Of a DNA stretch of 64,000 bases, positions 36,901-48,900 are shown piece by piece. Under the pieces are notes generated by a model. That model worked only from the letters and a program-made list of their open reading frames with translations. It did no database searches and was not told where the DNA came from. The DNA comes from Chaetorhynchus papuensis (taxonomy: Eukaryota; Chordata; Aves; Passeriformes; Rhipiduridae): contig VWYX01001156.1 of the NCBI GenBank assembly GCA_013396525.1, positions 167,514-231,513 on the forward strand. The letters are read 5' to 3'. The position numbers and the translations under genes are program-made. How positions within the stretch are numbered: position 1 is the first letter of the stretch; every line of letters begins with the position of its first letter.

Positions 36901-39900
36901 GCTGTATATGAAGCTGTGCCAGGGAGGGTCAGGCTGGAGATCAGGGAAAGGTTCTTCCCCCAGAGGGTGTTGGGCACTGCCCAGGCTCCCCAGGGAATGG
37001 TCCCAGCCCCAGGGCTGCCAGAGCTCCAGGAACATGTGGGAGCAATTTGGACACCGTTCCCAGGGATGCCCAGGTGGGATTGCTGGGGTGTCGGTACAGC
37101 AGTTGGACTGGATGGTCCTTGGGGGTCTAACTCAGAATATTTTGTGGTTCTGTGATTATTAATTGCTTTTGCACACACCAACAAAGTTAAAAGTGGGATA
37201 ACAAAGGCCAGCCAAGAAGAGGAAGAAATGACTCCAAAAGCCAGTGGGATGGAAGTGCATGAGGTTAAAGGCTTTGTAGCCCCCCCCCACAGGCTGGTGT
37301 GGTTACAGATCATATTGGCCTGAACAAAAACTGCCTTTAATCTCATAAAAATAAAAGTAAACATCAAAATACTCCAACAGACCCGTGTGAGGTTTATCTC
37401 AGGGTGCAGGAGGGCTGGCAGGGAAAGGAGTGTGACCCCATGGGATTCACCTGCACATCCAGGGTCAGCCCCGGCAGCACAGGGCAGGACCTCTGTGGGG
37501 TGGAGTAAAGGCGCCTGTCCCCATTGCACCTTCCCTGCAAGCCCCAGGTGGTGCAGAAAGAGGAGCCCACGTGCTGCTGGCCTGTGCTTGTTCTGAGGAA
37601 GGGGTGGCTGGAGGCAGCTGGGTTTGGGGCTCCATCTTTTCCATCGTTCAGCCATGTTGGAATTGGGGGTGTCTGACTTGGCTCAGCACAGATGAAAGTG
37701 GTGGAGTGACCAGGCTGCTTTTGGAGGTGATGCTGGGAAAGCCATATCCAACAGGGCAGTGAATTCCATGAGTTCCACAGGTTTGATATCCTTTCTGAGG
37801 ACTGGTGTTGTTATCCTCAGAGTAGAGGGGGGGGGGGGATGTGGTGCTGGGTGGGTGCTCAGCACAGGCCAGTGGAGCTCCAGTGGGGAGCACATGGGTC
37901 CTGTAAGGGGTCATGGCAGGGTGCAAAGGAGGGGAACATCAGAATCACAGAATCAGCCAGGCTGGAGAAGACCTTTGAGGCTCGCTGAGTCCAACCTATG
38001 GCCTAACACCACCTTGTCACCCAGACCATGGCACTGAGTGCCACATCCGGGCTTTTCTTAAACACTGTTACTGTCACTTCCATTTTAACCTTCTGATTCC
38101 TGCCGAGCAGCCAGACCTCGTGGGCTGGGCTCACAGCTCGTGCAGGAAGGGCTGTGTGTGCACAGAGTGTTCTGCCCGGGTGACCCTGCTGTGGTCTGTC
38201 CCCCAGGAGCCCTACTACGTGCGCTGCATCAAGCCCAACGACAAGAAGTCCCCGCAGCTCTTCGACGAGGAGCGGTGCCGGCACCAGGTCGAGTACCTGG
38301 GGCTGCTGGAGAACGTGCGGGTGCGCCGGGCCGGCTTCGCCTACCGCCAGACCTACGAGAAGTTCCTGCACAGGTGAGAGGCTGCCGGGCACTGCCCAGC
38401 TCCTCGGGCTGTGGGTGCTTTAGATCAGCTCCTGGATAAGCTGAAGCAGATCCCACACGACCGTGGATGCTCTGGTTCACCTCTGCTGAGGTGCCTGTGC
38501 TGCTCAGGCTCAACTCCTTATCTGCTGGAACTCGCTGGCTGTGTTAGTCTGCAGCAGGAATGTGTAATGAGGTGCTTCCCCCGAGCGTCACCCTAAAACC
38601 TGAGCTAATTAACTGGTGTTTTCTCTCTGAATTGTCTGATTGTTGCAGCGAGAGAGACACACAGACGTGGTGTGTCTGGGGGAGCACGTGATGGTGCACG
38701 GTGACATCCTGTGGGAAAAACCCCTGGATGTTAAAACTGGGGGATGGTATCATGACCCCATTAAATGTGGTTTTGATACTTCTTGCCCTCTTAATTCCTA
38801 CCAGACTTGTGACAAATGACATGTTTTAGATTGAAATTTGTCTTAAGGCTTCGCTAAATTGATGTGGGCCCTGCGAGTTCAACTTGCTCTGATGGAACAG
38901 TGAATGGAGATTTTGTTCTGTTATTGAATCAGGTGAGAAAAGGGCTGTGAGAGTAGAAAAAAATTAAACTATTCAAGCAGGTGGGATGTCATGAGTTAGA
39001 AACAAAGTGCTGGTGAAAGATCTTTTGCTGTTCACAGTGGAGATTTGCCTGGATGTATCATAATACCCAAGGTGGAATGAAAGGCTCTGGCTTCCTAAAT
39101 CCAGTCTGCAGCTCTGGGGATCATTCCTGAACCATTCTGCAGTGGATAGAGTGTTCTTTCACCTCACATGTGGAATTCATTACAATTTACTCTTAAGATT
39201 TGTGTAATCACTATTAATATAAACAGCTGCTTGGTTTTTAATGAATGTTTGATGAGCTCCTGTGAGCTCCAGCCCAGCAGTGTTTGCAGCCAGGAAAGCA
39301 AATCAGCACATGGCAACTGCTTCAGCTTTTGGGCTGCTGGAACAGGAGCCCTGCCCAGCCCTGGAGTGGGATTTGACATCCAGAGTGAGGGATCAGACAC
39401 TGTCTGTGTGTGTGGTGTTGCTCCAAGCCTGGTCTGCAATGGCTTTTCTAAATTACAAAAAGGAGAAAAATATTCCTCTGGCCTGGAAATTGTTATTAGG
39501 TTTTTTTTCAATAATTCCTGGTTCCTTGTCTTTGGGTGAGCCATTCCCTCCTGGGGCTGGGGATATGATCTGTGGTACAAGCTGCACATTTCTGAGCTGG
39601 GTTTGAGCAGGGATCACACGGGATTTCTGTCTCTTTATTTCTCAGGTTTATTGGGAGTCTGGGAACGTGGAGGGGACTCCGGGCCCCTCAGCCCTGGACT
39701 CCTGCCCTGCGTGTGGGGCAGTTTTAAGACAGATTTTGAGTAACTCAGCAAGAGGAGCTTTTGGGATGTAACTTCCTCATCTGTTTGCTCCCATTTGCAA
39801 AGATACCGTAAAGTTCAGGCCCACAAACAGACATTTAACTCCCTGACAGGCCCCTGAGGCTTTCAGCTGTTCTGAGCCCAGAACGGATCCCTGGGGTTTG

Positions 39901-42900
39901 TTTTACTAATTCCTCTTAGGGGCCAGGAGATCGAGATCAGGATATGGAGAGATAAGAGATAACACACACATATATAAACATATATATGAGCACATGTATG
40001 TCTGCTTTTCATCTATGTGTGAATATAAACCCCAAAAAATAACTTCTTTTTCTGTAGGAGAAGAGTTTGTTGATATTTAGCCCTAAATCCTGTAAGGTAG
40101 TTGGTATCTCCTCTCTCTCAGTAGGGAATGAAGTGAAGCACAGTTAAGACCATTACAAATGTCCTTTCCAAGCTTTCCTTGGATAAAGAAAACCTTCCTT
40201 TGAGCTCTGTGTAAGCCAGGCTGCCCTTTCCAATTTGAAATATTTTCTGTTGGACCAGGAGAAGTTGTCCCTTCCTGTGGTCACAGCATCGTCCAGTTGG
40301 GTGACACACATGGCACTTGCACAGATGGGGTGCATTCTCTTGGTTTAATATATAAATTACTATCCAAAAAAAGCTGATTGGGTTTCAGGAAGGGGTTTGT
40401 GAGTGTAATCCAACCCCTTCCACACGGAGGCATCCATATGCCTATCCCAGGCCATGTCAAACATAGCATGGAATCAACCCTGAGAGCTATGAACAGCAGG
40501 CTGAGCAGGGACAGCGAGGCCCAGCTGCAGCTGCACACCCCATATTGTTCATTAAAGCTTCACCGTTTAGTGGCTTGCAGAAATGTTGGTTCTTAGGAGA
40601 GCTGGACTGGGAAATGTTAACTCCAGGAGCAGCCTCATCCACGCTGGGTGTTTCCATAGGGAGGGACAGAGGGGAGGGAGAAACAAAAAGTGGCTGGAAG
40701 GGGGTGTTCCATGTCTGAGTGACCTTGGAAGCTGTGGGGATGTGCAGGCAGGAGAGGGGCAGGGCTGTGGTGTCAGGGAGCAGATTTATTCCACATTCTA
40801 CCTGGCTATAATTAGCACCAGGCCAGGATTGGGAGTGGCTGTGGCATCCAGGCCGTGCCCTGTGCTGCGGGGAAGGAGTCGGTGGCATTGGGTGACTGTG
40901 TGATTCCCCTGTGCTGTGGGAACAACAGGAGCAGCTGGGCTGTGGCTGGAGGGAGGGGGCCATCGGCACGGGGGTGTCTCTGGTTGCTGTGGAAAGGAGG
41001 AGGAGGGTTTGACATCTGGGGCAGGTTTTTGGTTCTATGGCATCTCTTCTCTCCTAAGCTCCCTGGTGGGGCAGGCCTGGCTCATAGCCTGGGTCCCAGC
41101 TTGATCCATAGCCTGGGTCCCAGCTTGATCCATAGCCTGGGTCCCATCCTGATCCACAGCCTGGATCCCATCCTGATCCACAGCCTGGATCCCAACCTGA
41201 TCCACAGCCTGGGTCCCAGCCTGATCCACAACCTGGGTCCCAGCCTGATCCACAACCTGGGTCCCAGCCTGATCCACAGCCTGGGTCCCAGCCTGATCCA
41301 CAGCCTGGGTCCCAGCCTGATCCACAACCTGGGTCCCAACCTGATCCACAGCCTGGATCCCATCCTGATCCAGAGCCTGTTCCCAGGCTGATCCACAGCC
41401 TGGATCCCATCCTGATCCACAGCCTGGATCCCATCCTGATCCACAGCCTGGATCCCAACCTGATCCACAGCCTGGATCCCATCCTGATCCAGAGCCTGTT
41501 CCCATCCTGATCCACAGCCTGGGTCCCATCCTGATCCAGAGCCTGTTCCCAGGCTGATCCGTAGCCTTGTCCCCAGCCTGTTCCCAGCCTTGTTCCCAGC
41601 TCGGGGGGTTGCACTGCACTGCTTTGCTCTTTTATTTTTCTTTTTCCTCACATAACTGTCTCAAGGTGAGAGATCTTTCCCAGTGAATTAATTATTGCAG
41701 GAACATTTTCCTGATGAGAACAGGGAAGGGAATCCAGCGTGCAGCATCGATGTCCTGTGTGTGTGAGAGCAGGAGTGCCTTTGCCAGCAGGTGCTAAATC
41801 TTCTCCTGGGAGCCTGAAGGGGGGTTTATAATCCTGTTTATTTATCAGTGAGATCCCTGTAACCCCCGGGCATGGTGTTCCCTGCTCAGGCACAGAGTGC
41901 ACCTCCACTTTCTCCCTCTTCCACAGCGTATTCCAGAGGCTGATTTGATGAATGAACGCGGCGCTGGGATGTGTTTCCATTCAGGCTCTTTGAGGCTGTT
42001 CCGAGCCTCCCGCGGTGCCGCCACTCCCAGGAAAAGGGTGATTGTGAGGCCGTGTGAGTGGAACTGAGAACTGAGAGTGTCTGAAGCATTGAGATTGATG
42101 CCTGCCTTGGCTGCGGGCTTTGAAGTGCGAAGTGGCTGAGCTCGCTGAGTGCTTGTTTTATTTAGGACACGGCTGCGGGTTCCTTTCCAGGGAAAACGTC
42201 TATTACAGATCTTACTATGTCCATAAATCTTATGCAGAAAATTAATTGTTGCTTTTTGCAAACGCCTGTTCCCCTAATCAGCATTTCCTGGGCTGGTAAA
42301 TCTTACAGAGCTCGGGCTGATCCTGGCACTTCGGGTTTGATTTGTGGATGTCTTCGTTCCAGTCTGCATCTCTCTTTAGTGGGAAAAGGAGTTTGGGGAG
42401 TGAGGATGGGAGGAATGGCTGGCCCACAATTACAGGCAGTGTTTGCACAGATTGGGGCAGTCAAAGCTCTGCTGCAGGGGCAAGTGACAGAGTTTGTTAG
42501 AAATGGCTCCCAAAGCGATGCATGAGAAAAAATTACTTGCAGAATTTTTAAATCCAGGTTTTCTGACAGAGCAGTTGGTTGTAGGTGGCTTTTTATGCAG
42601 ATGTGAATAAACCAAAGCTTTCCTTCCTCACAAACAAACCCCAAACCAAAACAAACAAAACCCAACCAAACAAATAAAAATTAAAATTGGATACCGAAGG
42701 TGTGAATAACGGAACAGACACATCTGCAGGAGGCCAATGCTGAGTTTGTCCCCTTGCATCAGTTCAGTGCTGATGAATTGAGCTCCTCCCAATATTATTT
42801 TTCAGCATCTCACAAAATCATGCTTCTCCTTTAGTCATTTTTATTTTATTTTGAGGATCATGATTCCTGCAGAGGATGTCTTGAGACTCTTCCATCTGTA

Positions 42901-45900
42901 CTCAGTTTTATTACAATTTAGTTGATAATTTTTTCTAAAAAGTTGAAGTTTGGCCTCCTCGAGCACCTTGGTGGCAAGTTCACATTTGTAAATTGTACCT
43001 TTTAATTCCAGGTACAAGATGATCTCTGAATTCACCTGGCCCAACCACGACCTCCCCTCAGACAAGGACGCTGTGAGGAAGCTCATCGAGAGCCACGGCT
43101 TCCAGCACGACGTGGCCTACGGCAAGACCAAGCTCTTCATCCGCACGCCGCGGACGCTGTTCACCCTGGAGGAGCTGCACGCCAAGATGCTCGTCAGGAT
43201 CGTCCTCTTCCTGCAGAAGGTAAAGCTCCCACCACCGTGGAAACTCAGCCCAAGTTCCTTAAACCACCCTTGCTCCCCTTTCTGGCTCTGTTGCTGCACA
43301 GATTCCAGACTGCTGCAGTTTGGTCACTGCTGGACATTGTCAGAGCTCTTTCCGTGGTGCTCTCTGTAGCCTTGGTGTGGTGGGAGCTTGCTGTGAGCTG
43401 TAGCACCTTAAAGGTTCATCACTGTTTAGAGACTTGCTCTGTTCTCAGTGGAAGGAGCGTGCCTGGGAGCTTGAGGGACTTTTATGGCTGAAATGTAGAA
43501 TCACAGAACTCCGGGCTGGTTTGGATCGGGGGGACCTTAAAGACCAGTCCCACCAGGCCCTGGCACAGGATGCCCAGAGCAGCTGTGGCTGCCCCATGGC
43601 TGGCAGTGTCCAAGGCCAGGCTGGACGGGGCCTGGAGTAGCCTGGTCAAGTGGACGGTGCCCCTGCCCATGGCGGGGGTGGGACTGGGTGAGCTTTCAGT
43701 TTCCTTTTAACATAAACCATCCCCTGACTCTCTGGTGTTAGTCCTTGCTGAAAGCTGTGTCTGTACGAGAGAGATCTGTCTGGCAAAGAGCAGAAATGGT
43801 GGGGCTGACTTTGCCCTGTCAGGCAAAGTTGATTAGTTCAAGACTTTTAGAAATTATTTTCTTAAAATGCGTATCTTCTGTGAAATTCTTGGAACCTGGG
43901 AAAGAACAGAACCTCTGAACCCATTCCTGTCCCTCACAAACAGAAACTGCTGATGGATGGGTGTAAAAACTTGACAGGGCAAAAGCTCTGCAGGGAGCAC
44001 AGGTTTGCACAAACTCTCCAAACCTGATGGACAGAATGGGGAAGAGCCTGAAGGAGAAGTTCCCCCTGGAAGCTCTGAGTTCTGTGGAACACTCATATTT
44101 ATGGTGTCTGCAATGCATTGGATGTGATTCCCTGCCTGGAAAGCCAACCAGTTTGGCCCATGTGGCAGCAGAAAGCATCGAGTCCAGGGTTGGTCTCTTG
44201 GTCTTTGTTGTGCTGAATGGTTTGTGTTTAGCAGGGAATTCTGCACCTTTTGTGTGCAGTGAGTTTTTCCAGAAAGGCCAAGCTCAGGCTGTGGAGGATG
44301 CAGGCCCTGCTTGTCTGAGCTTTGTGCTTCAGAGTTTTCTGAGCATGTCCTGCTGCTGAACTTCCTTGGACTGCTCAACATCTTCTCCCAGCTTCCTTCC
44401 CTGGAAAGGGCAGCACTTTTCCAGAAGCTCCATCTGGTTTATTCTCCTGGGGTGGCCTGGGGCTGATCTGTGGGACCCCCCCACGCCCTGGGAGGTGTTC
44501 CTGGATCCTCAGCTGTGCTTCCCCCGTACTCTTCTGGGGAGGAATTTCCTGCCTGGAGCCACTTTGGTGCTTTCAGGGAGGTCACAGCTCTAACCCAGAG
44601 TCTCTTTCTTCCCAGAGAATGGGGTGAGCTAATGAGCTCCTTGTGGAATAAAGCTGCAGGGGGGCTGCTTGCTCCCAGGTGACTCCAGCTTTCCTGTTAA
44701 ACCAGGGAGGAATTGAGGGGTGACCTTTTTGGAAATTGCAAGGTGCAGCTACTGGAGAATAATTTCAGAGCCCTGGGCCATGTTGCTGTGGGAGCAGATC
44801 ATGGCTCAGTGAGCTCCAAGCTCCTTCTTCAGATAAATCCAGTGAGAGGCACAATTTTAACAGCAACTTGTCAGTTTTGTGAGTTTGCTGCCAGCTCCAG
44901 AATTGCACAGTCTGGGCTGGGATCTGGGCTGGGCTCAGCATCAAAGAGAGCAGGCGAAAGGATTCTTTTGCCCCTGGAAGGTAAATACCTGCTTAGGAGT
45001 AGTGGATCGACTCCCTGGCTGCACGAAGGGTTTTGCTGCCGTGGTTTCGTGTGGCATCAGGTGTGGAATAACTGTGGTGCTTCTGGGGGTTTCCTTGTTG
45101 CCACAGTGAGCAAAAGTGATAGAAATTAAAATGCTGGTGCACGTTGTCCTGTGGCTTCACAAACCTCTCTGCCCTGTGTTCTGCTCTCCCTGGGGTGGAG
45201 AGGGACCAACTTGAGTCTACTCGAGGGCTGAAGTAGGACATGGAGGCAACTTTTGGTTGTTTTTCTGTGAGAAATCTCCAGGGAGGTTCTAACTTACCTC
45301 ATAAAGGATTTGTGGGGAAAACACAAACTCCTTCTCCAGTGCTCAAGGTACTGAGGGCTCTGGAGAAATCTGGATATCCTCCTGGAGCTCCTTTCCTGTC
45401 GCTGAACCCTCTCTGCTTGCACTCACTGGATGTTCTTCAACCAGGCTCTCAAATGCTGGCAAGGGGATGCAGAGAAGCTTTTCAGAGTCCTGGAACTTGC
45501 AGCTAAACCAAGAAACACTCAATGAATCATTAAATGCTTATTAAACAGCCCAGCAGCTAAAGAGAGGTGTTGAGCTGATATCTGTAGGTATGGATTAGAG
45601 ACCTTGTGCAGTGTTAACTCTACCTGGAAAACGCTTGAGTTTGTCTCCATTTTCAGTGTTTCTCTTGTTTCCTGTTAACTCTGCTCCCACCCCTGTCTGG
45701 GATCCCTCCCCTGCTCTGCTGCCGGCAGATGGGGCCGGTGGAGTCGGGCAGTGCTGGAAAAGGAACAGTCAACAATCAAAAATCAGACCAGAGGAGGGAT
45801 CTGATGAGGCCTGCTCTGAGCTCTGAAAGCATCAAGGCAATTGTGCCTTTCATTTCTGTTCTCAGCTTGCTTTCAATTGTTCATTAACAACTCACAGGGA

Positions 45901-48900
45901 AATTTAATTCTTGCTCTTCTTTCCTTCTGTAGTTTTGCCTGTGAGCATCAAAGGCTGAGGGAGGCAAACTGTGAGCACATCTAGAAGGACCTGATTTTCT
46001 TTTAAATAACCGAGCCTTCTGTTGCATTGGAGTTCCTCAAATTTGAATTTAGGAAGAGGGAAAGGCGAGAGGAGGTGAAATGTGGTGTTGTGACAATGGG
46101 CACTTGTGTGACACAAGCTGAGGCAGATGTGGGGAGCAGCCTTAGAGCAGCTGATCCCAGCCTGGGGCCCAGGGGTGTTTTCCTCTGCACAGGAATGAGT
46201 GTAAGTGAAAGAATCCACATTTAGCAGCTCTGTTTCTAATGATGTGTATTCTGTGGCTTATTGCTCTCCTGCAAATCACGAGGCTTTCCAGAAGGGATTC
46301 AGTAATTATCTGGAGAGCTTCATCATCCAGTGACCCCTAACCCTGCAAACAGGGCTGCTGCCTTTGTGTAATGGTGCTCACGAGTTCGGTTAAATTCAAT
46401 TAAAACTGACTTCTAGTTTAAATAGATAATTTTACTTTCTTTTGTTCCACATCTCCTGGATGTCTTCACCTTTAGATTTATCTTCCACGCTCCTTTTTTT
46501 TTCCACGGTAAAATGTCAGTGAGATTCCAGGCAGTAATTTTCCTTCTGCCCCAACGCAGTCAGTGAGCAGATGTGATGTGATTTAACCGTGGCAACTTGC
46601 TGGCTCCAGGAGAATTCAGCAAGTGAGAGCTGTGTCCAGTGTCACAAACCCCATATGGCAGCAGGGACGTCACACCAAAGGGTCACTTCAGAAGCCCCAG
46701 CTGAGATTGCTTCATGTGGTGCTTCAGGGTTTATTTGCTGTACCTGCGCTCCTGCCAGCTCTGGGATTGTCACCCTGAATGCAAATAGAGCAGCTCTAAT
46801 GTTAATCATGCAAATAAAAAATTAAAAAAAAAACCGCTGCCATGAAGCTCTGCTGCTTTTCCTGCCCTTGGAAAGGCTCCCACAGGCTCATTAGCTGTGC
46901 AGAGCAGAGCTTTGTTCGGGGAAGAAAGCCCGGGCAGCCGGCACGTGCGGGCTGTGCAGATGATGGCTCCTGTCACTATAATTTACTGCACTATTTCGGT
47001 GTCATTTTATCAGGCCGGCACAGCTGCGTATGGAAATCGCTCCCGAAATCTTCCTGCCTGGCACGGAGGCAGCAGGAATGTCCTTGAGTGCAGCCCGGCC
47101 CCTCCTGGGACACAGCCCGGCAGCGGGGGGAGCCCGGGGGGCAGCGGGGCTGGGAGGGGCAGTGCCGGCCCTGGGACGTGGCCTGGGCATCCCAAGGTGT
47201 CCTTGGGCATCCCAGCGTGTCCTGCAGCCCGGATGGGCTCTGCAGAGGCTCGGGAGCTGCCATCACCATGGCAACGTTCCCCAGCCCACGGGGACAGCAG
47301 CACGGAGCCGTGGCTGACGTGTCATCGTTCGGTGTCATCGTTCCGTGTTTCACCTTCCCGCTCCAGCCCCACGAGCCCTGGCAGCTCGGGACACGGGGAA
47401 GCCTCAGCCACACAGGGAAGCTTCTCCATGGCCACAGGAGGTGTTTCCTGTCGGGTTATAGAGGGGCAGGAGCAATCCAGTGGGGGCTTGGGCCAGTGAC
47501 CCAGATACAAGGGATGCAGTGGATTTGCCTCTGGGCTCCAGGCTTTTTCCACCCCAAGGGAATGTTTGTGAATGCTGACTGTAAGGAACAGGTCTATATT
47601 GACGTGTGGATCTGTATCCTGGACCCAGGCTTTGATCTGGAGAGGCTCTGGCAGGGAGGAGCTGTGACAGGAGATGCTGTGGCTCCTTCCCGAGGAGCAG
47701 GGGGTGGGAGCTGCCAGGACCAGGAGGAGGGAAGGAAGAAGAGCTGGCTCTGTCTCCTGCACCAACACTGACTGATCCCAGGCTTCAGGCTGCTGCAGCT
47801 GCTCTCAGATGGAAGGTCCATGGACACCATGGTTGTGCCTCCAAGGGGGACAAGCAGGCAGTGCCTTGAGAGCAGCAGGGCCAGGGTGCAGCGTCTCTCC
47901 TGAACACTTCCTCAGTCCCACTGGATTCGGGATGACATGAGCTGGGAATGGGTTTTTCCATTCAACAACACCCCCTGGATTTCTCTTTTCCATGACCTTG
48001 CAGACATGTCCCACCAGGTTTTAGGTTTTGCAGCTGCCTTTGGCAAGCTCAGCTGGACACTGCAGGGAGGGACCTGGCTGTGTTTGGGTCCCTGCAGGCA
48101 CCAGCCTCATGTGGCACCCTCAGTCCTGCACCAGCACGGCAGGATTTCACTCAGGACTGGAAGCTGTGAAGGAGAGAGAAGCTGGAGAGGGACTTCCAGC
48201 TTCGCTTCCACTATGAAGCTGGAAAGGGACTTTTTCCAAGAGCAGGGAGTGACAGAGCAAGAGGGAATGGCTTTGAGCTGAAAGAGAGTAGAATTATGTT
48301 GGACATTAGGAAGAAATTCTTCCCTGTGAGGCACAGGTTGCCCAGAGAAGCTGTGGCTGCCCCTGGATCCCTGGAAGGCCAGGTTGGACAGAGCTGAGCA
48401 ACCTGGGATAGTGGAAGGTCCCTGCCTGTGGCAGGGGGTGGCACTGGATGGCCTTTCATGTCCCTTCTAACCCAACCCATCCTGTGATTCCCTGACTCTG
48501 GGGACATCTGTCACATCCCTTCTCAGTTCTCTCTTCCCATGAGAAGTGTCCCAGGTAACTTAATTTCTCCAGGTTTGGAGGTTGTTCTGTGCTTCTGGCT
48601 GTCCCTGCAGCCTTTGCCAGCACCAAACACTGAAGGTGAGGGAATGTACTGAACAGTACCTTCAACACGAAAAACTCTACCTTGAATTTTCATGGGATGA
48701 GCGAATGTTCCTGCCTCCCTTTGATGGCAGCAGCTTTGCTCCGGTGCCTGGAAACTTCTCTGCTTCCCTGACACAGGAGCTTTGGCAGTTCCCATCATCT
48801 GCTGATAAAAAGTTGGCTCCTCCTTCCCCATCACATTTTCCTTCCCTGGAAGGGGAGGTGGTCACAGCCCCAAGGCTACCAGAGCTCCAGGAGGGTTTGG

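Larger units (their letters stand above)
27860..38206 (+). other. MYO1D intron 14
   Basis: 10,347 bp, rich in CR1: eleven or so fragments in both orientations between 28750 and 38072 (listed separately). It also carries a C9 run (37280-37288) and a G12 run (37827-37838). The stretches between CR1 copies, including 32340-33480 and 35020-36900, show no recognisable exon. A 269-codon antisense ORF at 36846-37655 is CR1 plus chance. Confidence 0.8.
38374..43011 (+). other. MYO1D intron 15
   Basis: 4638 bp. Contains an AT-rich microsatellite-like patch (39960-39995), a large 24-bp minisatellite (41083-41600) and an A/C-rich tract (42630-42685). No CR1 recognised. AT-rich unique sequence lies near 42190-42310. 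The acceptor is aattccag before 43012. Confidence 0.8.

Noticed and set aside
36846..37655. 269-codon minus-strand ORF in intron 14
   Set aside because: About a third is reversed CR1 (36908-37160). The rest has no recognisable family, no splice support and no composition unlike the surrounding intron.
41035..41651. Overlapping repeat-protein ORFs of 178-194 codons
   Set aside because: Produced by the 24-bp minisatellite being a multiple of three without stops. Several frames are open at once, which argues against selection on any of them.
47088..47771. 227-codon plus-strand ORF
   Set aside because: Lies in GC-rich intron where stops are rare. The translation is Gly, Pro, Ser and Arg rich without any domain, and overlapping frames are equally open.
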